A DNA stretch of 18,362 nt, from positions 1-18,362 of the forward strand of contig CAJXDX010000014.1 of NCBI GenBank assembly GCA_913052275.1, given 5' to 3'. Below, piece by piece: positions 7,694 to 15,571 of the stretch (the first letter of the stretch is position 1; every line of letters begins with the position of its first letter). Made by a program: the position numbers and the translations under genes. Origin of the DNA: an uncultured Pseudomonadota bacterium. GTDB taxonomy: Bacteria; SAR324; NAC60-12. Below the pieces are notes generated by a model. That model did not search any database. It saw only the letters and a list, made by a program, of their open reading frames with translations, and was not told the DNA's origin.

Positions 7694-10600
7694 TTAATTT
7701 AATGTTGAATGGTCAGACAAGTTTGTGGTTGTGATTTTTTTAAGAAAATCAAGCCGGCTTAGAATAACGGAAATTGCAGTTAAACTGATCAAAGAACCTG
7801 CTCGTACTTGTTCAAGTGCATGAAAATAAGAGCGTAAGTGCGATGAGTAATTTTCTTCCAGAGATTCCATCAGCCATGCAGCATCCGGTATAATCCTGGA
7901 GTCTATTTTAGAGGATGCATGCAAAACATCCAGCAACAATAATTTCCCCGTATCCAAAGTACTCAGTAGAATATCCTGGTATTCCAATTCCCAGTCATTT
8001 TGAGGCTCGATTAATACCAGTTTTTCGCGCAGCCAGTCAAATCCAAACTTCTGTTCAACACTGATTGCAATTTGGTAAGCTGTGCTGACTTCCAAATCCT
8101 GGTTTAGGCAAAGATGCAAAACATATGGAGCAATTCTTAAATCATGTAATGATGCCCGTATTCCATCTAAAGACGGTGAAGATGCCTCTTCAGTAATTTC
8201 TTCATCTTCTTTTGCTTTATCAGCTTCCGGCATAACCAAATCTGACTTCTCCTCATTCCTTGAAATTTCCTGATGCTTAAGCAGTTCCTGCAACAATGCT
8301 TTGAATTGCTCAATTTGCTCAAATCCAGGCAGCAAGTCCTGTCCGTTAAGTACATTTCTCACCAGCGTTTTTATTACATCTTCCAATTCAATTAATTCTT
8401 CATACCGCTCTTTCTCACTAATATCAGTTAAAGAATATAACTCTTCACGTATTGTTTCCGCTTCAAGACTGGATTCAATCACCAGATATGTACGTACAAC
8501 ATCAGGAATGCTTTGTTCTGAGCCATGGGCCATTCTTGAAATAAATGTTGATCCAGCCTGATTAGTTATCCTGTTTGTAAGAACTGTAGAGATAATTTCT
8601 TTTTTCAAAGGATGATCAATGACATTTTCACCAAAAGAATCCCGCACTGTCCAAGGAAGATATTCCTGGTAATATTTTGTAAGTTCTTCCTCCAGCGGCA
8701 TTTCAGATGAACTGAGAGCATCAAAAACCTCCATTTTTGAATAAGCCATCAAGACACATAAAACAGGACGAGGCAAGGGCATGTCTGCATTTTCAAGCTG
8801 GTTCAGCTCTGACCATGATGGAATGTGCTCAATTCGTTTATTCATTCCATTTTCTTCAAGGTGTGAAATTAATTTGCGGAACAATCGGAAATTCAGGTTT
8901 GACCTGATGCTGTCCATTGAAATTAAACGATGCTGTCCGCAGTTATTTGCTATTACCAGTTCAGAAATTTCATCTGTTGCTGAAATTAGAAGGTCATCAC
9001 GCTCCTGCTTTGATTTTATATGTCCTTTTCTGAGCATCTGCTGAAGCAATATTTTGAGATTGACTTCATAATCGGACATATTTACACCTCCGGAATTGTC
9101 AACAGAATCTGTGTTCAATCTTACTCCATTGTTTGAAAGTTCTATTCGAGCCAACTGAGTCAAGCCTAAATTTGCTCCTTCTCCTATAACCTTTACCCTG
9201 CATTCTGATGAGTTTATTCTTACTTCATTGTTTGCCTGATCACCAACTTGAAAATCACTTTCTGAATCAGATTTAATAAACGTCCCTATTCCGCCTAACC
9301 AGAGTAAATCCACATCCATTTGTAAAATTCTGCGTACAACCTCGATACCTTTTAAGTTTTCTTCATCCGTACCCAGCAAATCCTTCACCTCAGGGGATAG
9401 TTCAATTGATTTTGCTTGACGTTCGTAAACCCCTCCGCCAGAACTGATTAAATTTGTTGAATAATCAGTCCATGTTGAACCTTGCATTTCAAAAAGTCGT
9501 TTGCGTTCATGCCATGAGCTTTCGGGGTCAGGATCAGGATCAAGAAAAATATGCATATGATTAAAGGCTGCCTTTAATTGAATAGTTTTGCTTTGCAACA
9601 TTCCGTTTCCAAAAACATCACCGCTCATATCTCCAACTCCTATAACTGCAGTTGTATCTGTCTGCACGTTTCTCCCCATTTCACTGAAATGCAGTTTCAC
9701 GCATTCCCATCCTCCTCTTGCAGTGATTCCCTCTTTTCTGTGGTCGTAGCCAATTGAACCTCCTGAAGCAAAGGCGTCGCCCAGCCAGAAACCAGATTTC
9801 TCAGAAACTTCATTTGCAATATCTGAAAAATCTGCAGTCCCCTTGTCTGGCGCCACAACCAGGTATGGGTCAGGATCATCATAGGTAATAACATGGCCTG
9901 GAGTTTGGACCTTGCCCTGTACATCAATATTATCTGTAATTTCAAGCATTGCACTGATGAAACGTCTGTAATGTTTTTTTGATTTCAAAATTGCTTCTTC
10001 TCGGTCTGCTGGAGTATTTTTTAAAACAAATCCTCCCTTTGAACCAACTGGAACAATTACAACATTTTTTGTCTGCTGTGTTTTTACCAGCCCCAATATT
10101 TCTGTTCTGAAGTCATCGGGGCGGTCTGACCAGCGTAGTCCTCCACGTGCAACAGCGCCAAAACGCAAATGCAGACCCTGCATTCCTACATCATGAACGT
10201 AAATTTCTCTGAAAGGGACAGGATCAGGCATTTGAGAAATTTTACCTGAATCCAGTTTGATTGAAATTCCTGTATCTTCTGCCTCCTTAGGTATGTAAAA
10301 GTTGGTGCGCAAAGTATTTTCAATCAATTCATACATACTGCGCAAAACTTCGTCGTCCGTTACCTGTTTAACTTTTTCCAAACTCTCGATGAATTGCTGT
10401 TTTTTCTCAGGTAAAAGAACTTCCTGGCGATATTCCTGATTACCTAATGAAGGATCTAGAGAAAATTGAGTGTAAAATGTTTCAAACAGCAAGCGTGAAC
10501 AATGAGGATGCCTGAGCAATACCATGTTTATCGTTTCACCTGTCAAAGGAGCATTAAGTTGGAGGTAGTAATTTCTATACAGCTGAAGCACATTGATTTC

Positions 10601-12541
10601 GCGCCAATCTAAATTTGCCAGCAATGCAAGCGCATTTAAGGGATCGTTTTCTGTTCTTTTCTGAAAAACCTGCTTTACAATTGCTTCAAGCAACGGCTTG
10701 TAGTGTTCCTCATCAATTAAAACTCTGTCCTTATGAATTACACGAAAAGACTGAATGAATCCAAGGGTTTTTTGATCATTGCCTATCCTTGTAGTAAGTT
10801 GATCTATAACATGAAGACCAAGATTTTGCAGAACAGGCATGATTTCAATTAAATGAATTTTCTCCCTGCTGTAAATGTATAATTGTGAAACCGACTTCAG
10901 GATGGATGGAACGGTGAAACGTTTTAAATTGAATTGAATATTATCCTGGTGTGTAAGCATCTCAATGTACTGAATATTTTCCAGAGCTTCCTGAGCATCA
11001 ACCCGAGCACGGTATTCTGAAGGCATCAATGGGACATATCGTTCATACAACTGCATTCCTTCAGTCCCGGGATACTTGCTGCGCAGAAATTCAAGCAGCT
11101 GTAACTCCCATGGCTTGATTTGTGTGCTGATTTCACTTTCAAACTGAAGCATATTTAAAGCAGGGACATCACTTTTTCCATATGCATCTTCCTTAAGCTC
11201 AAATTCAATATGCAAACGAGATTTTTCGCTTCCTCGTGCTTCAAACCAGTCACAACTTTGATGATTAATTTTTGATTTCAGCAAGGCCAGAATGTGCTCT
11301 ACTGATTCCTCGTTAAATAGAGAAGATGGCATCACAACCATCAGCTTTAATACACTTGGAATCCTTGTATTTATTCTAAAACAGTGAATGTTGTTCGGAT
11401 TATTGATAGAAAGCAGGTTTTCACAAACCTGCATCAGCTCTTTCCTGGATGAACGAAACAGTTCAATTTTTGGAGTTGCGCTGAAAATCCTAACTACTTC
11501 ATTGTAGTCATAACTGTCCACCAGCATGTTGCGGTTTTTAAATATAAATTGCATTTTCTGGTGAATCAGTGGTGTTTCGATGTTTTTTACATGAAGTGAA
11601 CTGCTCCTGAGCAGACCAAGAAATACATGTTCCAGCATGCCCAGCTTTTCATCCGGAATTCTGATGCTCAGCATCATCATTTTTTCAAAACGTAATACCG
11701 GACTTTTGAAGTGAATTCTGTCCAGTGAAAAAGGGAATTCTGAGTGGCGACGTTTCCAGAAGTGTGCAGTTAAAACATTAAACAGATTGTTGGTAGTTTT
11801 CTCTAAATATACCGGAGATATTATTCCCAGTCCTGAATCCTCGATTGTATTGATAAATTCTGAAGTATCTGAATCCTTCAAAGCAAATTTGATATATCCC
11901 ATTACGGAATAGTTATCATGTTTCAACCAGCCGCAGAGTTTTGACCACTCATTTTTAGTTTCAGATGAAACAACAGTAATGGTTTGAATCAGTTCAATCA
12001 TTGATTCCAGGTTTGTCAGCATATACTGATGATGGTTTCTTACCAGTTGTACTGCCAGCATATGCCCTGCAATCATTGTTTCAATATGTTTGAGTGTGGC
12101 ATTGTCAGCTTCTGTTTCAACTTCAAGATAAAGATGGTCGTATTTTTCAAGATCCTGTTGCGGTAAAAAAACTTTTTCTACTTCTTTACCTTCTGTCAGC
12201 TCAACACCTATGATTGGATGAAGCTTGCAAAGTATCAGCAAATCTAATTGTCGCATCAGCGCTTCAACTGTAACGACAATAAAAGGTGCATCAGGAGATA
12301 CAATTTCGACTATCACACATCTGTTATGGTTTTTTTCAGTAAGAGAAAACTGAGATATTTTGTGTTTTCTGACTCGAACCATACCACTTCTGCGAATAGC
12401 TTCCCTGAAAAATGTAAAACGTTCTTTGAGGAACTCGTTCAGTTGTGAGCTGGTGCAGGAGTCACGCATTCTTTCGGACATTCCACGCAGGAATTGAGTG
12501 GAATATTGATTGAACAAAGAATTATCTGAAACAACAGTCAT
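7694..12541 (-). CDS. gdhB: NAD-dependent glutamate dehydrogenase, large (~180 kDa) type
   Basis: This 1615-residue protein is a full-length member of the large bacterial NAD-GDH family (about 1600 residues in Pseudomonas). It oxidatively deaminates glutamate to 2-oxoglutarate and ammonium and mainly serves catabolism. The long N-terminal part (~1-720) holds the family's regulatory ACT-like region. The catalytic core starts near 730, with ARGGLRWSDRPDDFRTEILG (798-817), the KTQQTKN lysines (820-826) and VGSKGGF (832-838). APDKGTADFSDIANE (897-911), ASGGSIGYDHRKEGITARGG (925-944) and the nucleotide-binding GVGDMSGDVFGNG (968-980) follow. The C-terminal domain is interrupted by a very acidic, probably unstructured linker at ~1426-1459. 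The start at 12541 gives a protein of normal length; there is no Shine-Dalgarno. It is the first gene of a leftward gdh-manC-DmdA-like series. The symbol follows Pseudomonas usage; gdh2 is also used. Confidence 0.95.
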   Translation of the reverse strand: MTVVSDNSLFNQYSTQFLRGMSERMRDSCTSSQLNEFLKERFTFFREAIRRSGMVRVRKHKISQFSLTEKNHNRCVIVEIVSPDAPFIVVTVEALMRQLDLLILCKLHPIIGVELTEGKEVEKVFLPQQDLEKYDHLYLEVETEADNATLKHIETMIAGHMLAVQLVRNHHQYMLTNLESMIELIQTITVVSSETKNEWSKLCGWLKHDNYSVMGYIKFALKDSDTSEFINTIEDSGLGIISPVYLEKTTNNLFNVLTAHFWKRRHSEFPFSLDRIHFKSPVLRFEKMMMLSIRIPDEKLGMLEHVFLGLLRSSSLHVKNIETPLIHQKMQFIFKNRNMLVDSYDYNEVVRIFSATPKIELFRSSRKELMQVCENLLSINNPNNIHCFRINTRIPSVLKLMVVMPSSLFNEESVEHILALLKSKINHQSCDWFEARGSEKSRLHIEFELKEDAYGKSDVPALNMLQFESEISTQIKPWELQLLEFLRSKYPGTEGMQLYERYVPLMPSEYRARVDAQEALENIQYIEMLTHQDNIQFNLKRFTVPSILKSVSQLYIYSREKIHLIEIMPVLQNLGLHVIDQLTTRIGNDQKTLGFIQSFRVIHKDRVLIDEEHYKPLLEAIVKQVFQKRTENDPLNALALLANLDWREINVLQLYRNYYLQLNAPLTGETINMVLLRHPHCSRLLFETFYTQFSLDPSLGNQEYRQEVLLPEKKQQFIESLEKVKQVTDDEVLRSMYELIENTLRTNFYIPKEAEDTGISIKLDSGKISQMPDPVPFREIYVHDVGMQGLHLRFGAVARGGLRWSDRPDDFRTEILGLVKTQQTKNVVIVPVGSKGGFVLKNTPADREEAILKSKKHYRRFISAMLEITDNIDVQGKVQTPGHVITYDDPDPYLVVAPDKGTADFSDIANEVSEKSGFWLGDAFASGGSIGYDHRKEGITARGGWECVKLHFSEMGRNVQTDTTAVIGVGDMSGDVFGNGMLQSKTIQLKAAFNHMHIFLDPDPDPESSWHERKRLFEMQGSTWTDYSTNLISSGGGVYERQAKSIELSPEVKDLLGTDEENLKGIEVVRRILQMDVDLLWLGGIGTFIKSDSESDFQVGDQANNEVRINSSECRVKVIGEGANLGLTQLARIELSNNGVRLNTDSVDNSGGVNMSDYEVNLKILLQQMLRKGHIKSKQERDDLLISATDEISELVIANNCGQHRLISMDSIRSNLNFRLFRKLISHLEENGMNKRIEHIPSWSELNQLENADMPLPRPVLCVLMAYSKMEVFDALSSSEMPLEEELTKYYQEYLPWTVRDSFGENVIDHPLKKEIISTVLTNRITNQAGSTFISRMAHGSEQSIPDVVRTYLVIESSLEAETIREELYSLTDISEKERYEELIELEDVIKTLVRNVLNGQDLLPGFEQIEQFKALLQELLKHQEISRNEEKSDLVMPEADKAKEDEEITEEASSPSLDGIRASLHDLRIAPYVLHLCLNQDLEVSTAYQIAISVEQKFGFDWLREKLVLIEPQNDWELEYQDILLSTLDTGKLLLLDVLHASSKIDSRIIPDAAWLMESLEENYSSHLRSYFHALEQVRAGSLISLTAISVILSRLDFLKKITTTNLSDHSTLN

Positions 12542-12698
12542 TTTTTAAATAATTTTTTGTTGGATCTGCTTCATTAATTGGAAGATTTAGTAAAGCTATT
12601 TTAATAACATACTTCAATTTAAGTGTGACTGAGCTCTTTACTACATAAACAAATGATATGAATATGATAATGAATATTTAAGCCCAATGAATTGATTT
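12542..12698. promoter_or_regulatory. Spacer holding the gdh promoter region and an inverted repeat
   Basis: This 157-base gap lies upstream of gdh and downstream of znuA, both on the minus strand. It contains a perfect 8-bp inverted repeat, TAGTAAAG (12588-12595) with CTTTACTA (12636-12643), separated by 40 bases. It also has a short run of ATGA-based near-repeats at about 12653-12676. No strong terminator for znuA is visible. The repeat could be a pair of operator half-sites, but no promoter hexamers could be assigned with confidence. Confidence 0.3.
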
Positions 12699-13643
12699 TT
12701 AATTAAGACATGATCTCAGTGAAATGCTTAGATTTTTAAGCAAATCAAAATATAATTCTGGTCCAGGAAGAATATCTGCCCCAATCGGATCAAGTACCCC
12801 TTTTTTTACTGAAGTACCTTTTATCAAAGCCTTGACAAGTTTTTGAGAATACTGAGGCTCTGTGAAAATACAACGCACTTTATTTGTATTGATCATATTT
12901 TGAACTTTCTTCAACCTGCTCACACTTAGAAAGTGTTCCAACTGGAGTGTTATTGAACCTACGCTATTCAGTTGATAACGACTTTCAAAATACTGATATG
13001 CATCATGCAAAACCAGGTAAGTACGATCAGATATTTCGCTCATTTCTGATGAAAGCTGCTGATCCAGTTCATTTATTCTAACAATAATCTTTTCACCGTT
13101 TCTTTGGTATTTTTGGGCATTTTCAGGATCAAATTCACTTAAAATATGAACTATTTTCTGAGTAATTACTTTTGCATTTTCAGGATCCAGCCATATGTGA
13201 GGATCTACTGCTGATTGCAATTCAGAATCTTGATCACTTGAATGATTATGACTGTAAGATTCAAAATTTTCAGATTTTCCTATATGGCTTTCAGCACGAA
13301 AAGATTTGAGCTTAAGTCCCTTTATTTCCAGCATAGAAACAACCTTTGCTTTTTTTGACAATAAATTTATTGGTTTTGCCAAGAATCCCTCTAAAGTCTC
13401 TCCTCCCCAGAAAACAAAATCGGCATATTGCAGTTTTTCAGCATCACTTGGTTTCAGGGAATAGGTATGCGGGGAAAAGTTGCCTTTTAATAGCAGTTCC
13501 GGACGGGCAACACCAAGCATTACACCTGATACAAGTGAATGAAATGGTTTGATTGAAACTACAACATTCAGGTTTGAATCTGCATTAGTCTCACTAAAAC
13601 ATACTAGAAGGAAGATAATTATACTGTAAAATCGTGCTTTCAT
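12699..13643 (-). CDS. znuA: Zinc ABC transporter, periplasmic binding protein ZnuA
   Basis: This 314-residue cluster A-I (cluster 9) solute-binding protein captures Zn2+ in the periplasm and hands it to ZnuB. A signal peptide covers residues 1-21, with hydrophobic YSIIIFLLVCF and probable cleavage after NA. Metal ligands are visible at H59 (SPHTYSLKPSDAE), H149 (DPHIWLDPENA) and H213 (LHDAYQYFE), with D290 in PIGAD near the fourth position. A short histidine- and acid-containing loop (about 117-140, with H120, H132 and H134) sits where zinc-specific members carry their His-rich loop. That, and the partner genes, favour zinc over manganese. Cys258 and Cys312 fit the conserved ZnuA disulfide. 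It is divergent from znuCB across a 96-base shared promoter region, the usual layout in gammaproteobacteria. Confidence 0.93.
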   Translation of the reverse strand: MKARFYSIIIFLLVCFSETNADSNLNVVVSIKPFHSLVSGVMLGVARPELLLKGNFSPHTYSLKPSDAEKLQYADFVFWGGETLEGFLAKPINLLSKKAKVVSMLEIKGLKLKSFRAESHIGKSENFESYSHNHSSDQDSELQSAVDPHIWLDPENAKVITQKIVHILSEFDPENAQKYQRNGEKIIVRINELDQQLSSEMSEISDRTYLVLHDAYQYFESRYQLNSVGSITLQLEHFLSVSRLKKVQNMINTNKVRCIFTEPQYSQKLVKALIKGTSVKKGVLDPIGADILPGPELYFDLLKNLSISLRSCLN

Positions 13644-13691
13644 TGTAACTCTGGTTTTACTTTACTGAATTGATTTGAGGGTGAGTCTGTG

Positions 13692-13708
13692 TTACAAATG
13701 ATGTGTAA
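13692..13708. promoter_or_regulatory. Palindrome between znuA and znuCB, candidate Zur-type operator
   Basis: TTACAAAT-G-ATGTGTAA is a 17-base near-perfect palindrome with one mismatched pair, centred 40 bases upstream of the znuC start. A wider perfect 9-bp inverted repeat surrounds it: TTACTTTAC at 13657-13665 and GTAAAGTAA at 13705-13713, the latter overlapping the palindrome. Divergent znu promoters are usually repressed by zinc-loaded Zur binding an AT-rich palindrome. The position fits. The sequence is not an obvious match to the enterobacterial Zur box, and no zur gene is in the window. Confidence 0.4.
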
Positions 13709-13739
13709 AGTAAGGTAAATCTAATTCTCTAGTTAGTCA

Positions 13740-14522
13740 ATGTTAACAAGTGTTGAAACTACAGTTGATGATCTTGGTTTTGAAATCACCAGCGGAACTC
13801 TGATCCAATCTCAAAACATATCTTTACATATAGGAGGGAAGGAACTTCTATCAGGGATATCTCTCAATATTTCAAAAGCTGAAATTGTTACAGTAATAGG
13901 TCCCAATGGCGCGGGGAAAACAACCTTACTTCGTTTGCTGTTAGGCTTGATACCAGCCAGTTCCGGAAGCATATATCGTAAACCTAAACTCAGGATTGGA
14001 TACCTTCCACAAAGAGCAGTTTTTAACCCAGTTCTCCCACTTTCAGTCAGCAGGATAATGAATCTGACAGGGAATTATTCCAAACTCCAAATAGAAACTT
14101 CCCTGGAGGAAACAGGAGTTCAAGCATTGAAAGACAAACCTGTTTCTCAACTCTCAGGTGGAGAATACCAACGTGTAATGCTTGCAAGAGCGCTTTTGCG
14201 GAACCCTGAGCTGCTTGTACTGGATGAACCTGTTCAGGGGGTTGACTATATGGGAGAATCGGAATTATATAATTTAATAGGGGACCTGCGAAAAAGCCAT
14301 GGTTGCGGAGTACTAATGGTTTCACATAATTTACATGTGGTAATGGCATCCACAGACAGGGTTTTATGCTTAAATCAACATATTTGCTGTGAAGGACAAC
14401 CGGAAGATGTAACTCAGCATCCGGAATACTTACGTCTGTTTGGCCTGGATTCAGGAAGTGCTTTGGCCATATACAGTCATCAACACGATCATAAACACCA
14501 CATTTCCGGGGAATTAACTTGA
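13740..14522 (+). CDS. znuC: Zinc ABC transporter, ATP-binding subunit ZnuC
   Basis: This 260-residue ABC ATPase powers zinc import through ZnuB at the inner membrane. All the motifs are intact: Walker A GPNGAGKT (54-61), Q-loop LPQ (89-91), signature LSGGEYQRVMLARAL (138-152), Walker B LLVLDEP (158-164) and the H-loop at H196 (VSHNLHV). The C-terminal tail carries a histidine cluster (H247, H249, H251, H253, H254), a feature often seen in zinc-linked ZnuC proteins that may bind the metal. The chosen ATG gives a normal length with a ~20-residue lead before the ABC fold. No Shine-Dalgarno is seen. The znuB start follows 10 bases after the stop, so the two form an operon. Assignment as zinc rather than manganese rests on the His tail and the ZnuA partner. 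Confidence 0.94.
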   Translation: MLTSVETTVDDLGFEITSGTLIQSQNISLHIGGKELLSGISLNISKAEIVTVIGPNGAGKTTLLRLLLGLIPASSGSIYRKPKLRIGYLPQRAVFNPVLPLSVSRIMNLTGNYSKLQIETSLEETGVQALKDKPVSQLSGGEYQRVMLARALLRNPELLVLDEPVQGVDYMGESELYNLIGDLRKSHGCGVLMVSHNLHVVMASTDRVLCLNQHICCEGQPEDVTQHPEYLRLFGLDSGSALAIYSHQHDHKHHISGELT

Positions 14523-14531
14523 GTCAATCTC

Positions 14532-15335
14532 ATGACATTTCTGGATGATTTCTTTTGGCGTGCAGTTATCGCTGGTGTAGGAGTGGCAGTGGTAGCAGGG
14601 CCTCTGGGGTGTTTTGTAGTTTGGCGCAGAATGTCATATTTAGGAGACACCATGGCGCATTCTGCACTGCTTGGCGTTGCACTCGGTTTATTTCTTAAAG
14701 TTGACCTGATGATAGGAGTTTTTGCTGTCGTACTGGCAGTAGCATTGGTGTTGTTCTTTTTTCAAAGACAAAAACTGCTTACCAATGATGCAGTATTAGG
14801 CACTCTTTCCCATGCGTCTCTTGCGATGGGTGTTCTAATAATCAGCCTGATGGCGTGGGTACGAATTGACTTAATGGGATATTTATTCGGTGATATCCTT
14901 GCAGTTAGCCTGAATGATCTTTACTGGATATATGGTGGAGGAATTTTAATTTTACTGACATTACTTATGCTTTGGCGTCCCTTGCTTGCAATTACTTTTG
15001 ACGGAGAACTTGCTCAGGCGGAAGGAGTACCCGTATTAGGTGTACAACTTCTTTTCATGCTCCTGGTAGCAGCAGTAATAGCTTTGTCTATGAAAATAAT
15101 TGGAATCCTGCTGGTGACATCTCTCTTGATTATTCCAGTTTCAGCTGCAAGGCGTTTCAGCAACACACCGGAACAGATGGCAATTGGCGGAGCATTAATC
15201 GGGATATCTTCAGTTTTACTTGGATTATGGGCCTCCCTGCATGTTGACACTCCTTCCGGACCTTCGATAGTAATTGCCGCAGTTCTGTTCTTTTTTGCGG
15301 CTCATATTTTACCTTTCAGGCAATTCAAGTATTAA
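14532..15335 (+). CDS. znuB: Zinc ABC transporter, membrane permease ZnuB
   Basis: This 267-residue ABC-3 family permease forms the inner-membrane channel for zinc, working with ZnuC and ZnuA. It is highly hydrophobic, with several clear membrane segments, for example AVIAGVGVAVVAGPLGCFVV near the N-terminus, LMIGVFAVVLAVALVLFFF, GILILLTLLMLW and LLFMLLVAAVIAL. The conserved family motif GDTMAHSALLGVALG follows the first segment (about 38-52). LLVTSLLIIPVSAARRF (about 193-209), near the ATPase-contact region, is also typical. The length is normal for the family (about 260-280). The ATG is 10 bases after znuC; no Shine-Dalgarno is seen directly before it. No convincing terminator follows; downstream there is only an AT-only palindrome (15358-15373). 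Confidence 0.93.
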   Translation: MTFLDDFFWRAVIAGVGVAVVAGPLGCFVVWRRMSYLGDTMAHSALLGVALGLFLKVDLMIGVFAVVLAVALVLFFFQRQKLLTNDAVLGTLSHASLAMGVLIISLMAWVRIDLMGYLFGDILAVSLNDLYWIYGGGILILLTLLMLWRPLLAITFDGELAQAEGVPVLGVQLLFMLLVAAVIALSMKIIGILLVTSLLIIPVSAARRFSNTPEQMAIGGALIGISSVLLGLWASLHVDTPSGPSIVIAAVLFFFAAHILPFRQFKY

Positions 15336-15571
15336 TTATTTTAATCCGGACACTCCATTTAATTCAAATTAAAACTCAAGTTTAAAAGTACAGTATCATT
15401 CAGTAAAAGGATGTTTGTCTTAAGTTCAGTAAAAAAATCTATCCAGTTATAATGATTATTGTAAATTCATTTTTTAGTTGAGTTTTTTTAGTTGATAAAA
15501 TCATTCTTCACAAATTTTTTCCTGCCAAGACCAATTTAAATTATGTAGAAAAGCGGATCCCTAAATTTAAT
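15336..15571. other. Spacer between znuB and hemN
   Basis: This 236-base AT-rich gap should hold the hemN promoter. It contains an AT-only palindrome TTTAATT-CA-AATTAAA (15358-15373). It also has two tandem copies of TTTTTTAGTTGA (15470-15481 and 15484-15495), 14 bases apart. No open frame, no clear sigma-70 pair and no GC-rich terminator were seen. Confidence 0.6.

Noticed and set aside
12653..12678. Fur-box-like run of ATGATATGAATATGATAATG
   Set aside because: It matches the 19-base Fur consensus at fewer than half the positions; better described as short ATGA near-repeats.
15358..15373. Palindrome TTTAATT-CA-AATTAAA after znuB as a terminator
   Set aside because: The stem is A/T only, the loop is two bases and no T-run follows; it is common in AT-rich DNA.
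15492..15504. FNR-like site TTGATAAAATCAT upstream of hemN
   Set aside because: hemN is often FNR-controlled, but the half-sites are three bases apart instead of four and the second half is not ATCAA, so it is not a valid FNR box.
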